A DNA stretch of 64,000 nt from Zonotrichia leucophrys gambelii (lineage: Eukaryota > Chordata > Aves > Passeriformes > Passerellidae). Positions 1-10,000 of the stretch are shown one piece after another. Made by a program: the position numbers and the translations under genes. Each line of letters opens with the position of its first letter. The stretch's first letter is position 1. The notes beneath the pieces were generated by a model. The model saw only the letters and a program-made list of their open reading frames with translations. It was not told the origin of the DNA and ran no database searches. The DNA lies in NCBI RefSeq assembly GCF_028769735.1, contig NC_088171.1, positions 141,381,917 to 141,445,916 on the forward strand, in the 5' to 3' direction.

Positions 1-308
1 TCTACAGGGGGAAAATACTGGAACTGGTTCATTTGAATGTACCATAGGAAAAAATTACCCTCCTGACAAACAAATGACAAAAATCTGAACACAACAAGCA
101 CAACTCCTCAGAACAGGGATTACTAACGGGGGCATAAATCTTCATGTTAAACTGAATCCAAGTTCTCTACTTAGGTCAAACATGGGCTCAAAGCCCTTCA
201 AGGCTCTAGGAGGCTCTTCGTGCACTGTGCAAAAAACATAGATATGGAGCATTTTCCATTCTTCTGCAGCAACTTTTGTTTAAAAAGAAGTCCAAAAAGA
301 TGTCTTAC
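1..308 (-). other. FBXO32: FBXO32 intron 2 (partial)
   Basis: This is the start of the intron following exon 2, running off the window. I looked for an exon 3 continuing as tyrosine-phenylalanine-histidine and found none. No repeat or other feature was recognised. Confidence 0.8.
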
Positions 309-421
309 ATTGAGTCTTGGCTTTGTTATTCAGCAGATCTTTTTTTCTCTTCTTGGCAGCAACATCATAGTTTATGCTGTTGAAGAGATTCTCTTTGTTG
401 TGATCATCTTTTTTACAAAAG
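309..421 (-). CDS. FBXO32: FBXO32 coding exon 2
   Basis: The exon is 113 bases. Its acceptor reads CATTCACAG|C (AG at 423-422) and its donor reads CAAT|GTAAGA (GT at 308-307). It encodes [13 protein letters not shown], then [17 protein letters not shown], then NNKAKTQ, and ends on the first base of a probable Tyr codon. It joins exon 1 without a frameshift. The basic run KKRKK resembles the nuclear-localisation region described for atrogin-1. Confidence 0.93.
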
Positions 422-3400
422 CTGTGAATGACACAAAGCAAGGATTCTGTTTAGTTCTGCATTCTGTTGAACACTATGTTTCCTGCATGGAGAGAAAAAA
501 ACCAGGTAGGTTTTTATTGTGGCCTCCAAAGCTGCCTTCTTGCAGGCTGCCCCTGAGAAGCAGTCTGCACACAGTTTTAGCATCCAGTATTGGTATTTTT
601 AAAGGAACCTCTGGTGCCTCAATTCTGGGCTAGCCAAGATACCCATGACAGGAGCAGGTAACAGAGATTACACAGTTCATGCTGGGACACTGCTGAGCAA
701 TGTTCTTTTTCACTCTTTAACCTATTTCTATCCTTAAGTAACACCATATCCTCCCAGTGTAGGTAGCAGATTGCTCTGAGCCAGTCAGTCTGCTACAGAA
801 GGACATATTTAGACATCCCTGAAGACATATATATGTACTCAAAATATTTATTAACAAAAGAGTTCCCACAAAATACTATTTCAAGCTTACAGGAAAATCT
901 TAGCTGAGGTTCAGACTTTCCTGATGGTTTTCCAGACCCCACATAGTAGTGACTACACAAGTTAACAGCTAGGATCTCTTGGCCAAGACTGCCCATTGCC
1001 TGCTTCTGCTGTAGCTGTATTATTAGGGAAGGGAGCTATAACCCCTTATTTCCTTCAAGGGCAATGAAAGGCTAGCTATAAAGAGGCTGTGCATCAACAT
1101 CCCCACATACTGCAGACCTGCAAATCAGCAGATCCAAGCCACAACTCGAAACCAAGAAGCCCCTGGGCAGCCAGGGCTCTGCTGCAGAGATCCCTGGGGT
1201 GGCAGAGGAGGACAGCAGCACCAGGGGCTCCCAGCAGAGGCCCAGCACAGGCCCAGCACACAGCCTGCTGCCCAGGTGCCAAGGAGAAGACAGGCCATGT
1301 ATCCAGGATAACAAAACACAGCCATCCCCACTGCTCTAGCAGCTTGCAAGGGATGAAGCATGGCTGCATGCAGGCCTAAACTCAAAGAAGGGTCCCAGGC
1401 ACCTCTCAGCCACTGTGGCTCAGCCAGCCCTGGAGCTCTGACAGGTGCCAAAACATGGTGCTGCTGCTTCAGCCCCTGGGAAGCTTCCTCTGAGACAGCC
1501 ACAAGGACCCTTGCACAGCCAGGAAGCTTCCTGTACAGGCCATGTGTTTACACTGCCTAATCTCAAACAAAACCCAAACACAAGCACCATACCAAACACA
1601 CCTCTGACAGCTATTCAGCACGGCCTCCTGAAAAGGAATGAAACCTGTGGGACAAGACTTCTTGTTTCCTCTGTTTACTGGCTGTCTGTGTGGCCACACC
1701 ACCAGCATATGCAAAAGTCAAGTGACCAAGTCAGAGTTTCAGTGCCAGAAGAGATCCAAATCCCCTGTGGCATGATCCAGATGGGTGTTCTGGTTTGGCA
1801 CCTGCACATGGCCCCAGAGGTAGAAGAAACCTCTCCCAGTTTCAGAGCACTCTGACCCTCCTCCTACTCTGCATCCCCCTGGCAGGGCATCTGAGCTCTG
1901 GGAAGGCACCACTGCCATGGGCTCCACCACAGCACTGCAGAAGGGGAAGAGAAGCAGCATTAAAGGTGAACAATATTCACAGAAACAACAAATTGGGGAA
2001 CCAGACACTTCTGCCAGCTGCAGCTGGCTCAGAACCACCTAAACCTGAGAGCAGAACATCTCAGCTGCTCATGTACCCCCATCCATGCTGCTTCCTGCTG
2101 GGGGGATCAAAACTGGAGAACAGAATATGGCAGCAAGGAAGAAGTTGTTTTGGAATATCCAAGCTCATGTTTTATCATGGTTGCACAAAATCAATAGGGG
2201 GTCAGGTTAACACGCCCCATGCAGTGGCAGAATCTGAGCCCAAGAGCACAAGATGGATCTGCTTTAAATCTCACATGTCAACAGCACACGCTTGCCTGTT
2301 GACTTCCTACTGAATGACTCTGTAATCTGAAACCACCATAACAGCAGCAGTGGACGAGCTCCAGCATGGGAGGCAGATTATTACCCTGTTTATGTACTGC
2401 CAGGTTTCCACACAATTCTTCACAGCATCTTGACAGGTTGAGCATCTGGACCTGAGCAAGGACCTCAGCCCGGGGTCAATATGTCACCTCCTTGCTTTTA
2501 AATGGGAAAAGGAATGTATAAACCCATGCTAAACTCAGTATTCCCAACATACTACCATCAGCCAGACATTTTTCTACCGATTTACAAATCACAAACTTTA
2601 CAGCTGACATGAAAGAGAGCAGGAGATACCTGCTACATAAGCCTCCTTGCACCATAGCGTCTCAGGAGTGGCTCAGAGCAAATCCCTTCTTAATTCAAGT
2701 CCCTTTGTCATGGGCATTCCTGACCCTTCCCTAGCAGTGGGAACGTGGCAGTAACCCCAACCCTGGCAGTGCACAGCTGAGGAGAAGATGGAGCTCTGTG
2801 AGAAAAGTTTGCTTTTGACAGGAGCGATCTTGCCGGAGCCCACGACACCCACGCTCTGCAAAGCTTCCTGCCCGCACCATCTTGGGGGTTTGTTGATGTT
2901 TTGCAGCCAGATTAGTCAAGAAGCACGTAAGGTACATTACTCATGGCCTGGGGAGGATTTATGGCTTCAGACACATCATCCTTCCGAGCCTGAGCCCGGG
3001 AAGCCCCAAGCAAGGTTGTTTTGTGGGGAGGGGGAGGGTGGGCAGCCACCCCCAGGGCCCCCAAGAGACGCCCGGCGACGCTCCCCGGGGGCACGGCCCT
3101 GTGGCCGCGGGGAAGGTTTCGCCTTCTCCTCGATTTTTCGCCACACTCCACAGCCATAAGGACGGCCCGGCCGCCCGGGGAGGAACAGCCTCCGTAGGGA
3201 CGTGGGGACCCCGTCGGGGGCTGAGGGACCCCAGCTCGGAGCTTCCTATAGGCCCGGAGGGGCCGCCGACCCCTTCGGCCGGCAGGGCCGGGGTCACCCA
3301 GACAACGACCCCGCTCCGCCGACACCGGGGCGGTCCCGAGCCTGCCCGGGGCGCGGGGCCCCGTCCGCCCCTCACAGCCCCCCCGCCCCGGCACCGCGCC

Positions 3401-3566
3401 CCCTGGCGGCACCGCCCGGCAGCGGGGCCGGACCGCGCCGCCGCCGCTACCTGCTGATGTCGCCCACGAAGCCGCCGCTCTTCTCGTCCAGGAAGCGCGT
3501 CCAGCCGTCGGCCGTCTTCACCCAGCTCTGCCCGGGGGAGCGCCAGTCCTGCCCCAGGAACGGCAT
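309..3566 (-). CDS. FBXO32: FBXO32 (atrogin-1/MAFbx), 5' part: coding exons 1-2 and intron 1
   Basis: FBXO32 is the F-box subunit of an SCF (SKP1-CUL1-F-box) ubiquitin ligase that marks muscle proteins for proteasomal breakdown; it is a classic muscle-atrophy gene. Two exons are visible and join in frame. Exon 1 (3451-3566) opens with [13 protein letters not shown] and includes [12 protein letters not shown]. Exon 2 (309-421) includes [17 protein letters not shown] followed by a basic cluster (KKRKK), as in known atrogin-1 proteins. Together they give residues 1 to about 76 of a family protein of about 355 residues. The F-box lies further on, in exons beyond position 1. The start codon has a purine at -3 (GCCATGC). 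Both exon edges show GT/AG signals. The gene is truncated only by the window edge. The first-intron span 422-3450 is 3029 bases. Confidence 0.93.
422..3450 (-). other. FBXO32: FBXO32 intron 1
   Basis: This is non-coding sequence between exons 1 and 2. Composition rises from ordinary to very GC-rich over the last 450 bases (about 3000-3450), which belong to the promoter CpG island. Open frames on both strands here (for example 1795-2313 and 2912-3412) show no recognisable protein, lie in mutually overlapping frames and are taken as chance. No transposable element was recognised. Confidence 0.8.
3451..3566 (-). CDS. FBXO32: FBXO32 coding exon 1
   Basis: The exon encodes 38 codons plus two bases, starting at the ATG read from 3566 down. 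It ends CAG|GTAGC, with the donor GT at 3450-3449. The split codon AG|C (Ser) is completed by exon 2. The protein reads [15 protein letters not shown] and on to GGFVGDIS, which I recognise as the atrogin-1 N-terminus. It lies in a CpG island. Confidence 0.93.
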
Positions 3567-3656
3567 GGCGACGGCACGGAGCGGGACCAACACCGGGACT
3601 GGGAGCGGCGGCGGCGAATGGAGCGGTGCGTAGCAGACCTGGGCAGAACCCGGTGC

Positions 3657-3734
3657 GGGGCAGAGCAGGACAGTGCCCGGAGCGGTGCGGGACAGACCGG
3701 GGCAGAGCAGGGCAGTACCCTGAGCGGCGCGGGG
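3657..3734. repeat. Imperfect tandem duplication in the predicted FBXO32 5' UTR
   Basis: Two GC-rich copies of about 35 bases lie 42 bases apart (3657-3691 and 3699-3734). They share GGGGCAGAGCAGG, then CAGT, then GAGCGG and GCGGG with few changes. They fall between the TATA-like element and the start codon, so they would be transcribed. Confidence 0.7.
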
Positions 3735-3788
3735 CCGTACCCGGAGCGGCGGCAGGAGCGGTGCAGTGGCTGCGAGAGCGCTCCGCGC

Positions 3789-3796
3789 TATTTATG
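3789..3796 (-). promoter_or_regulatory. FBXO32: TATA-like element upstream of FBXO32
   Basis: On the minus strand the sequence reads CATAAATA flanked by GC-rich DNA, about 220 bases upstream of the ATG. If used, transcription would start near 3760, giving a 5' UTR of roughly 200 bases. The match is one base from TATAAATA. Function is inferred. Confidence 0.5.
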
Positions 3797-3848
3797 TGAC
3801 GGCGGCGGGCGCGTGTTGCCGGAAGCGCGGGCAGGTCCCGCCCCCCCG

Positions 3849-3866
3849 CACGTGGCCGTGTTTATC
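3849..3866. promoter_or_regulatory. FBXO32: E-box (CACGTG, 3849-3854) next to forkhead-like TGTTTATC (3859-3866)
   Basis: A palindromic CACGTG is followed five bases later by TGTTTATC. FOXO transcription factors are established activators of atrogin-1, and TGTTTAC/T is the forkhead core. The sites lie about 60 bases upstream of the TATA-like element. They are motif matches only. Confidence 0.45.
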
Positions 3867-3954
3867 GGGGCAGGCCCCGCCCGCGGGGTGGGGGCGGGGC
3901 AGGGCGGGGCCAGAGGCGCTGCGCGTGCCCGGCTGAGCGCGCCCCCGAGCCTCG

Positions 3955-3966
3955 CGCGCGTGCGCG
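3955..3966 (-). promoter_or_regulatory. NRF1-type site
   Basis: The minus strand reads CGCGCACGCGCG, fitting the NRF1 consensus YGCGCAYGCGCR at every position. It lies in the distal part of the FBXO32 CpG island. It is a motif match only. Confidence 0.4.
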
Positions 3967-4012
3967 GCGCCTTCGCGCTGTCAGCGTTGAGCGTTGCGTG
4001 TGGAAAGCGTTG

Positions 4013-4577
4013 AGTGCGGAATACAAGCAAACGTAAAAAACAGTGTTTTGTGTGTATCTGAATGCCATATATGGCTTCCATATTCGAGTTATTGGTACAA
4101 AAGAAATAAATACTTATGCAGGCATGTTTTCTTAGGCTCATAAATATGCTTTAGTTATTTACGTGTTGCAATATTGCACCATATAAAGGTATATATTAGT
4201 GTAATATGTAATGTAAGTGTTGCAAAGTTATCTTTATAGAAGCACACAGAATCGAATCCTGCTCTGCAAAGGGGTTAAGCCAGGCAGATCCATGTCACTG
4301 GAAGTACCGTCATCCTTTTAATGAGGATCACTGGGCAGCTCTGCAGCACAGTTGGGTTCGATCTGCAGGAGCAGATAGAGAGAAACAAATGCTAGGGAAG
4401 GCAGGCACAGAATTTCTCCTGTCTCTGAAAAACAGAATAAATGTAATGTTACATATTGGTTCTATATAGAGAATGCTATATAAAAAATTGTATTAGGGAA
4501 TGTTTTCTAAATGTATATTTAAAAGCATATAACGTACGCTTTATAGGTATTTTTATTTATATTTATATTATACTTGC
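4013..4577. other. AT-rich intergenic DNA upstream of FBXO32
   Basis: Low-GC sequence follows the CpG island. It contains one half of a diverged duplication at about 4271-4440, listed separately. No gene is supported. Confidence 0.7.
4271..4440 (+). repeat. Diverged direct duplication, copy A (partner at 6849-7042)
   Basis: The segment shares an ordered series of blocks with 6849-7042. These include CAGATCCATGTCACTG, GGATCACT, GATCTGCAG, GAGAGAAA, TGCTAGGGAAGGCAG and AATTTCTCCTG. Spacing between blocks varies because of small insertions. It is either an old local duplication or two copies of an interspersed repeat I cannot name. Confidence 0.75.
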
Positions 4578-4635
4578 AATGGTTCATGTATATGAACCAT
4601 TACAGATGGTTCATATACAGTATCTGTATATGAAC
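4578..4635. repeat. Two adjacent perfect inverted repeats
   Basis: Arms 4578-4587 and 4592-4601 (AATGGTTCAT / ATGAACCATT) are perfect complements around a 4-base loop. Just downstream, arms 4609-4620 and 4624-4635 (GTTCATATACAG / CTGTATATGAAC) are perfect over 12 bases with a 3-base loop. The two hairpins share the GGTTCAT motif, so longer alternative pairings are possible. Confidence 0.85.
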
Positions 4636-5137
4636 AGATACATTTTATGTATCTGTTTTATATATTCATGTGGGCTTATGTGTACTATTTTACATTCAGT
4701 CCTATGTATTTTCATATTTCATGGATAAATATGTATGACTGAAAGCTATATAAATATATATGACAGTGTTATGTGTGAAATATACATGCTGTTTAGACAT
4801 AGTTTATTTGGTGCATGTACCAGCACTTCTTAGTAAAACTGTTATTTATTGAATGTTAAAAACACAGAGTTTTTTGTATCCAAGCCCAGGCTGAGGGAGT
4901 ACCTTCCCAGCTAAGAATTTGCTACAGCACAGTCCGTAAGTGGAGGACATTTTGTATTAGGATGATGACCTATTTGCCCTGTGCTATGGTACATGTCTCT
5001 CAATACATACATTTTGGTTTTACCAAGCCAGTGTTACTCGGGGACGGTGTGCACAGGGTGTTCTGGGAGGCTGGAGCAGCTCCAGTCGCTGGGAAGGGCT
5101 GGGCAGCTGTGGGGACAGGCCAGCCTGGCCTGGGCTG

Positions 5138-5496
5138 AGGGCTCAGGGCTCAGGGCTGAGGCTGAGGGCTCAGGGCTGAGGCTGAGAGCTCAGGGCTGGG
5201 GCTCAGGGCTGAGGCTGAGGGTTGAAGCTGAGGGCTAAGGGCTGAGGCTGAGGGCTGAGGGCTGAGGGCTGAGGGTTGAAGCTGAGGGCTCAGGGCTGAG
5301 GCTGAGGGCTGAGGGCTGAGGGCTGAGGGCTGAGGGCTGAGGCTGAGGCTGAGGGCTGAGGGTTGAAGCTGAGGGTTCAGGGCTGAGGCTGAGGGCTGAG
5401 GGCTGAGGGCTGAGGCTGAGGGCTGAGGTTGAGGGCCCAGGGCTCAGGGCTGAGGCTGAGGGCTGAGGCTGAGGCTGAGGGCTGAGGCTGAGGGCA
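5138..5496 (+). repeat. G-rich minisatellite built of GAGGCT/GAGGGCT units
   Basis: About 360 bases consist almost entirely of GCTGAGG, GAGGGCT and GAGGCT variants with occasional TTGAAGCTGAGGG interruptions. The G-rich strand is +. Two stretches fit the four-run G-quadruplex pattern: GGG runs at 5252, 5259, 5266 and 5273, and at 5306, 5313, 5320, 5327 and 5334. Open frames through it are only Ser/Leu/Pro/Gln low complexity and are not genes. Confidence 0.9.
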
Positions 5497-6250
5497 GCAG
5501 GGCCGGGGGGATAAGCTCTGCTAATCCCATCCTGCCGCGGCCGCTCCGACTGTGCTGCTGCCGCGGGCCTTCGGCAACATCTGCTGCTCACAAGTGACAG
5601 TGTTACGTATTTACCCTCAAAAAAACAGAAAAACACCAATAAAAACAAGCCCTGGAGATGTGGGGAAGGCTGAATCCACTGATGCTGGGAGCTTCACCCC
5701 AGGGTGTTGGCTGCCCCGGCCACGCCATGTCCTGTCCTGCTGTGGCTCACCTGTGTGGGTGTTAAAGAGGTCAGTGGAGGATGAGTGAAAAGCCAGCAGC
5801 TAAAAGCAGCCATATCTGAAGGGTTCTGGCAGCCCCGTGGTACAGAGGGTGTTTGAGAGCAGTGGTGAGCCACAGTGCATGTGGAAGTTAAAATCCAGAT
5901 ATGAAGGCCCTGGGGCTGAGGTCTCTTCCTTCTGCCCAGCTAATCCACTCCTACAGAGAAGTGGTCTCACCTTCTCTTTCAGGCAGTGCCAGCTGTTTCT
6001 TGAGTGTCAGGAGATACCTGAGCTGCAGGAGCGCTTTGGGCTGCAAAATCATCTCTGGCTTTTTTCTTCTGCAATTTAAATGCCCTAAGCATCTTTCAGC
6101 AGCATCACTGCAGGTCACACCACCCTCCACACATCAGGAGACTCCAGAGGAGACCAGATCTGCAACAGTGGAGGTGCTTGGGGTGAGACCATCTCTTGTG
6201 TCCTGAATGTCAGTTGTCACCTGTCACCACGCCCTAACCTGCGGAGTGAG
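5497..6250. other. Intergenic, nothing recognised
   Basis: A short GC-rich patch (about 5505-5575) follows the minisatellite, then ordinary sequence up to the LTR. No protein or repeat family was recognised. Confidence 0.6.
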
Positions 6251-6848
6251 TGTGCTGGTTTTGGCTGGGCTAGAGTTAATTTCCTTCACAGTAGCTGGTC
6301 TGGGGCTGTGTTCTGGATTTGTGCTGAACACAGGGTTGATCATGTAGTGATGTTTTTGTTATTGCTGAGCAGGACTTTCACAGATCCGAGGCTGTTCCTG
6401 CTTTTCCTACGGCCATGCTGGTGAGGAAGCTGGGTGTACAGGAGAGAGTGGGAGGAAACATAGCCAGGACAGGTGACCCAAACTGACCTAAAGGATATTC
6501 CAAACCATATGCTCATGATCAGTAAATAAAATGGAAGGAAGAAGGAGGAAGGGGGAGGTGTTTAGAATGATGGTGTTTGTTTCGCAAATTACTGTTTTGT
6601 GTGATGGAACCATGTTCATGCTCTCCTTGAGATGGCTGAACACGTGGCTGCCTATTGGAAACAGTGAATTAATTCTTGGTTTTACTTTGCTTGTGTAATT
6701 GGCTTTTGCTTTCCTTATTAAATTGTCTGTGTCTCAATCCACAAGTTTTCTGGCTTTTACCCTTCTAATCCTCTCCCTGATGCTGCTGGTGGGGGAGTAG
6801 TGAGCAGCTGCCTGGGGCTTGGTTGCTGTCTGGGATGAAACCATGACA
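6251..6848 (+). mobile_element. Solo LTR of an endogenous retrovirus (avian/passerine type)
   Basis: A 598-base element begins TGTGCTGGTTTTGGCTGGG and ends ACCATGACA, with the 5'-TG...CA-3' ends typical of LTRs. It is flanked by GTGAG (6246-6250) and GTGGG (6849-6853), a 4-of-5 match expected of an aged 5-base target duplication. An ATTAAA polyadenylation-type signal lies near 6718, followed by GTCTCAATCCACAAGTTTTC, a stretch I associate with common songbird LTRs. No internal viral genes are present. The family name is left open. Confidence 0.8.
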
Positions 6849-7042
6849 GTGGGTTCAGCCAGCAGATCCATGTCACTGAAAATATTGTCACATGTCACTG
6901 TCACTGAAAATACACATCATAAAAAATGTGGATCACTTGGCAACTCTGAAGTGCAGTTGAGTGTGATCTGCAGAAGGGGATGAGGAGAGAAATGAGTGCT
7001 AGGGAAGGCAGATGCAAGGTTTAATTTCTCCTGCCTTTTAAA
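6849..7042 (+). repeat. Diverged direct duplication, copy B (partner at 4271-4440)
   Basis: It matches copy A in block order as described there, with an extra CATGTCACTGTCACTGAAAATA-like expansion of about 25 bases in its left third. It starts immediately at the right end of the solo LTR. Confidence 0.75.
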
Positions 7043-10000
7043 AAGCCATTGTGGTCTGTCACAGTAACCACAAACACCATCAGCCCTTGTGAGCAGCCAG
7101 GGAGGTGCAACAGGGAGTCAGCTGCTGACTGAAGGCACCGTGTCAGACCAGCACCCAGTGAGAGCCACAGGTTCAACAGAGCAGGTGGTGTGTTAAAACC
7201 TTTAGAGATTTGAACATGCTGTGGCAGGGGAGCTGCCACCACTGGCACTGTAGTGCAGCCTGACTCAGTGGTAAAAAATGTTTATGACTGAAAAAAGCCC
7301 AGAGTGAAGCTCACCTGCAGACATACAGGTGCAGAGCCAGGGCTGGCCAGGCTGGGCCCACTGCAGGTACTGATGTTGTAGAAATGGTGTCACAGAAGGA
7401 AATTGGAGATACAGCTCCAGAGCACAGACCCTTTTCCTGCAGAAATGGATCCTGTCATGGCTGAGCTGCTCTGCTCCTCCTCCTCCTGTGGGGCACAGCA
7501 GCAATGGTCTGCAAGGAGCAGGTCATGGAGGGGTGGCTTTCTCGAGGGCGTCTCCGACAGCGTGCTTCCACACTGGTGTGTTGCAGGGCAGCAGACTCCT
7601 TTATTTACTTCAGCCTTTATTAGCACCTACCACAGGTGCTTGAACACTGCCCTCAGTCCTCCACAGACCATTGGTATGCAGGGGTTAGTGAGCAGGGCCA
7701 ATCCATGTGTTGGCCTGGGAAGGTGCAGGGATTTGTAAAGGAACTGGTGGAGGCATCACCCTCAGTTTTTGCCCAAAGCTGGCACACCTGTATCCCGTCA
7801 TGGCCCCGTGTTTACATACCCGCGTATCAGCAGAGGGATGAAAAGCAGCATGTTTTGCTGTGAAAGAACATCCCCATCCTACAGCAGTGTGGTAGCTCCT
7901 GTGAATTCCTTGCTGCAGCATGTCCATCACAGCTGGCAGCTGTTGAAGCCAGCTGCATGAGCTGCCTGTTGTGCATGTGTGTGTGCAGACATCAAGTGTT
8001 GCACAGACACCAAAGCAGCCCCTTACGTGCCCTCCTGGAGTCCAACCCTCAATCCACTTCCCCCACCTTGAACCCCTTCAAGGCTGGGCTCCTCTTGCCA
8101 AGGAATGAGTTTTATCTCAGGATAAACATGGAACGGCTCAGGGTGGCTCTGCCATTGCCCAGTGCTGGTTGGAGCCAGGGAGAATTCACCACACAAGGGT
8201 TTCAGAAAAGAACCCTATCCCTGTTTTTTTTGGGGACAAGCTGGTTCAGGGTGGCATTGCAAAGTGGCCACAGGTTGCAGCTGTGGTGGTACACACAGTC
8301 CTGGTGCTGCCACTCTGCATGGGAGGGTGGTGAGGACTTTATTCCAGCAGTATCTCAACATCAGTCTTTGTGGTCAGCACATACAGATACCACAGGGGAA
8401 AGCTAACAGTGCAAATCAGCTCTGGTTGCAAAAATGGGCTGAGGCTGGGGGTGAAGGGTGCTGCCCTGGGCAGTGCAGAACAAAACCTGGCAGCACTGGC
8501 TTGCAGAAGGGCCCTGGGTGATGCTGTGACCCATGTGGGTTCCCACAGGTAAGTGGACATCGGGAGAATTGATGATGTTTCATCACATTATCAATGTATG
8601 CATTAAAGGATGCATTTCCCATATGAGAATAAAGACAGAAACATTTATTCAGAACAAACTCTGGGCAGCAAACCCTCACTTGCCACACCTCACAGGATCC
8701 TGCCCATGCAGGACTCCGGCCATCCCAAGTGTGCTCCCACCATCTGACACAGAGAGGTAGGGAACCCATGTTTGGCTGTGGCAGCCTGTGCTCTCAAACC
8801 TCAGAAACATACCCATTCCTCTTCCCTAAAAAGTGATCCAGCTGACAGATACTTCCTTAAAGAGGCAGATCTGGTGGCCTCCATGCCCGTGTCATTCCCA
8901 GTGTGCTGTGGCTCACAGTGCTGTGGGAGGTTTTGCCATCTGGGAAAGCCATGCAGTGATGATGAATGGCATCTTACCTTGAGGTCAGTGAGTCATGGTA
9001 CGCCCAAACTTTATTTTACCACACCTCTTGTCCCTGAAAGTAGCAACTCACTGACTGAGAGCAAATGCCAGAAATAAGCTTGGCTCACTGGCCTGTGTGC
9101 TCCCGGGATGATTTAGGGGAGCTGGTTTTACCCTGGGACTCTCTGGATGCTCGGAGGTATACTGTGCAGCCTTATCTTTCAAAAAATTCAGTAGCTCTAC
9201 CCTGGGTCAGGATCCTTTGTCCTTAGGCATGGGAGGGGACCTCATGCCCCTGCCCAGTAACCTCCTGGAGACTTCCTGGTAGATCTGGGTCCTTTGAGGC
9301 ACCCAACAGTGAATTCCTTTGGGATCCTTTCAGGAGAGGGATGTCACACAGACACCAATGGCACAAATGCCTCTCACCATGGAATCCTGATGTGAGCATT
9401 ACCCAGGCCTGGGCTGAGCACAGGTCTAACAGCAACAGCGGCACCCGGCGATGTCTGCACTTCTTCTCATCTTCAAAGCATTTTCTGCCGGGAATTAATC
9501 CTCATACCAGGCAGGCAAGTCTCATGACTCTCGCTCCACAGAGAGGCAGAGCAAATGATGTGATGAAGGGTGAATCAGGTCACAGCTGCGATGAAATCAC
9601 AGCAGTTCCTGCCTGCCCATCCTGTGACCATTAGCCCTTATGTACTCATCCAGGAGGTAGCTGGCATGCAAGGAAGTGCAGAAGCCAGCCTCTCCTCTCC
9701 AGGCAAGTTGCACAGCCTGCAGGGAGGTGCTGGGCCATGACTCACCTTTGAAAGCAGGTTCCAGTGTTAGATGAGGTCGAGGAGTCGCTGAGTGCATCCT
9801 CCAGTGACTCACTCCAAGGGTCTGGCAGTACAAGGACACCCAGTAAAGGATGCTGAAGGGCTGAGGGAGGCAGCTCTGGGCAAGGTCAGAACCACAAACT
9901 TTTTCTTTGTTGCCTTTGAAAGTCTGAGCTTCAAATTTTAACTCTCTGGGTGGGATCTAGGCTGCTGATTTGGGGTGAGAGGGCCATTTGTGTTAGTCAC

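Larger units (their letters stand above)
3000..4012. promoter_or_regulatory. FBXO32: CpG island and promoter of FBXO32
   Basis: A roughly 1-kb block dense in CpG covers the start of FBXO32, from intron 1 through exon 1 to about 450 bases upstream of the ATG. It then gives way abruptly to AT-rich DNA near 4015. It includes GC boxes (GGGGCGGGGC at 3891-3900 and a second at 3902-3910), an NRF1-type palindrome, an E-box, a forkhead-like site and a TATA-like element. The boundaries are judged by eye. Confidence 0.85.

Noticed and set aside
2912..3457. Several overlapping frames in the FBXO32 CpG island
   Set aside because: High GC reduces stop codons in all frames; the only supported coding part here is FBXO32 exon 1.
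5235..5648. 137-codon minus-strand frame rich in Ser, Leu, Pro and Gln
   Set aside because: It is the G-rich minisatellite read on its other strand; the repeat keeps frames open and there is no gene context.
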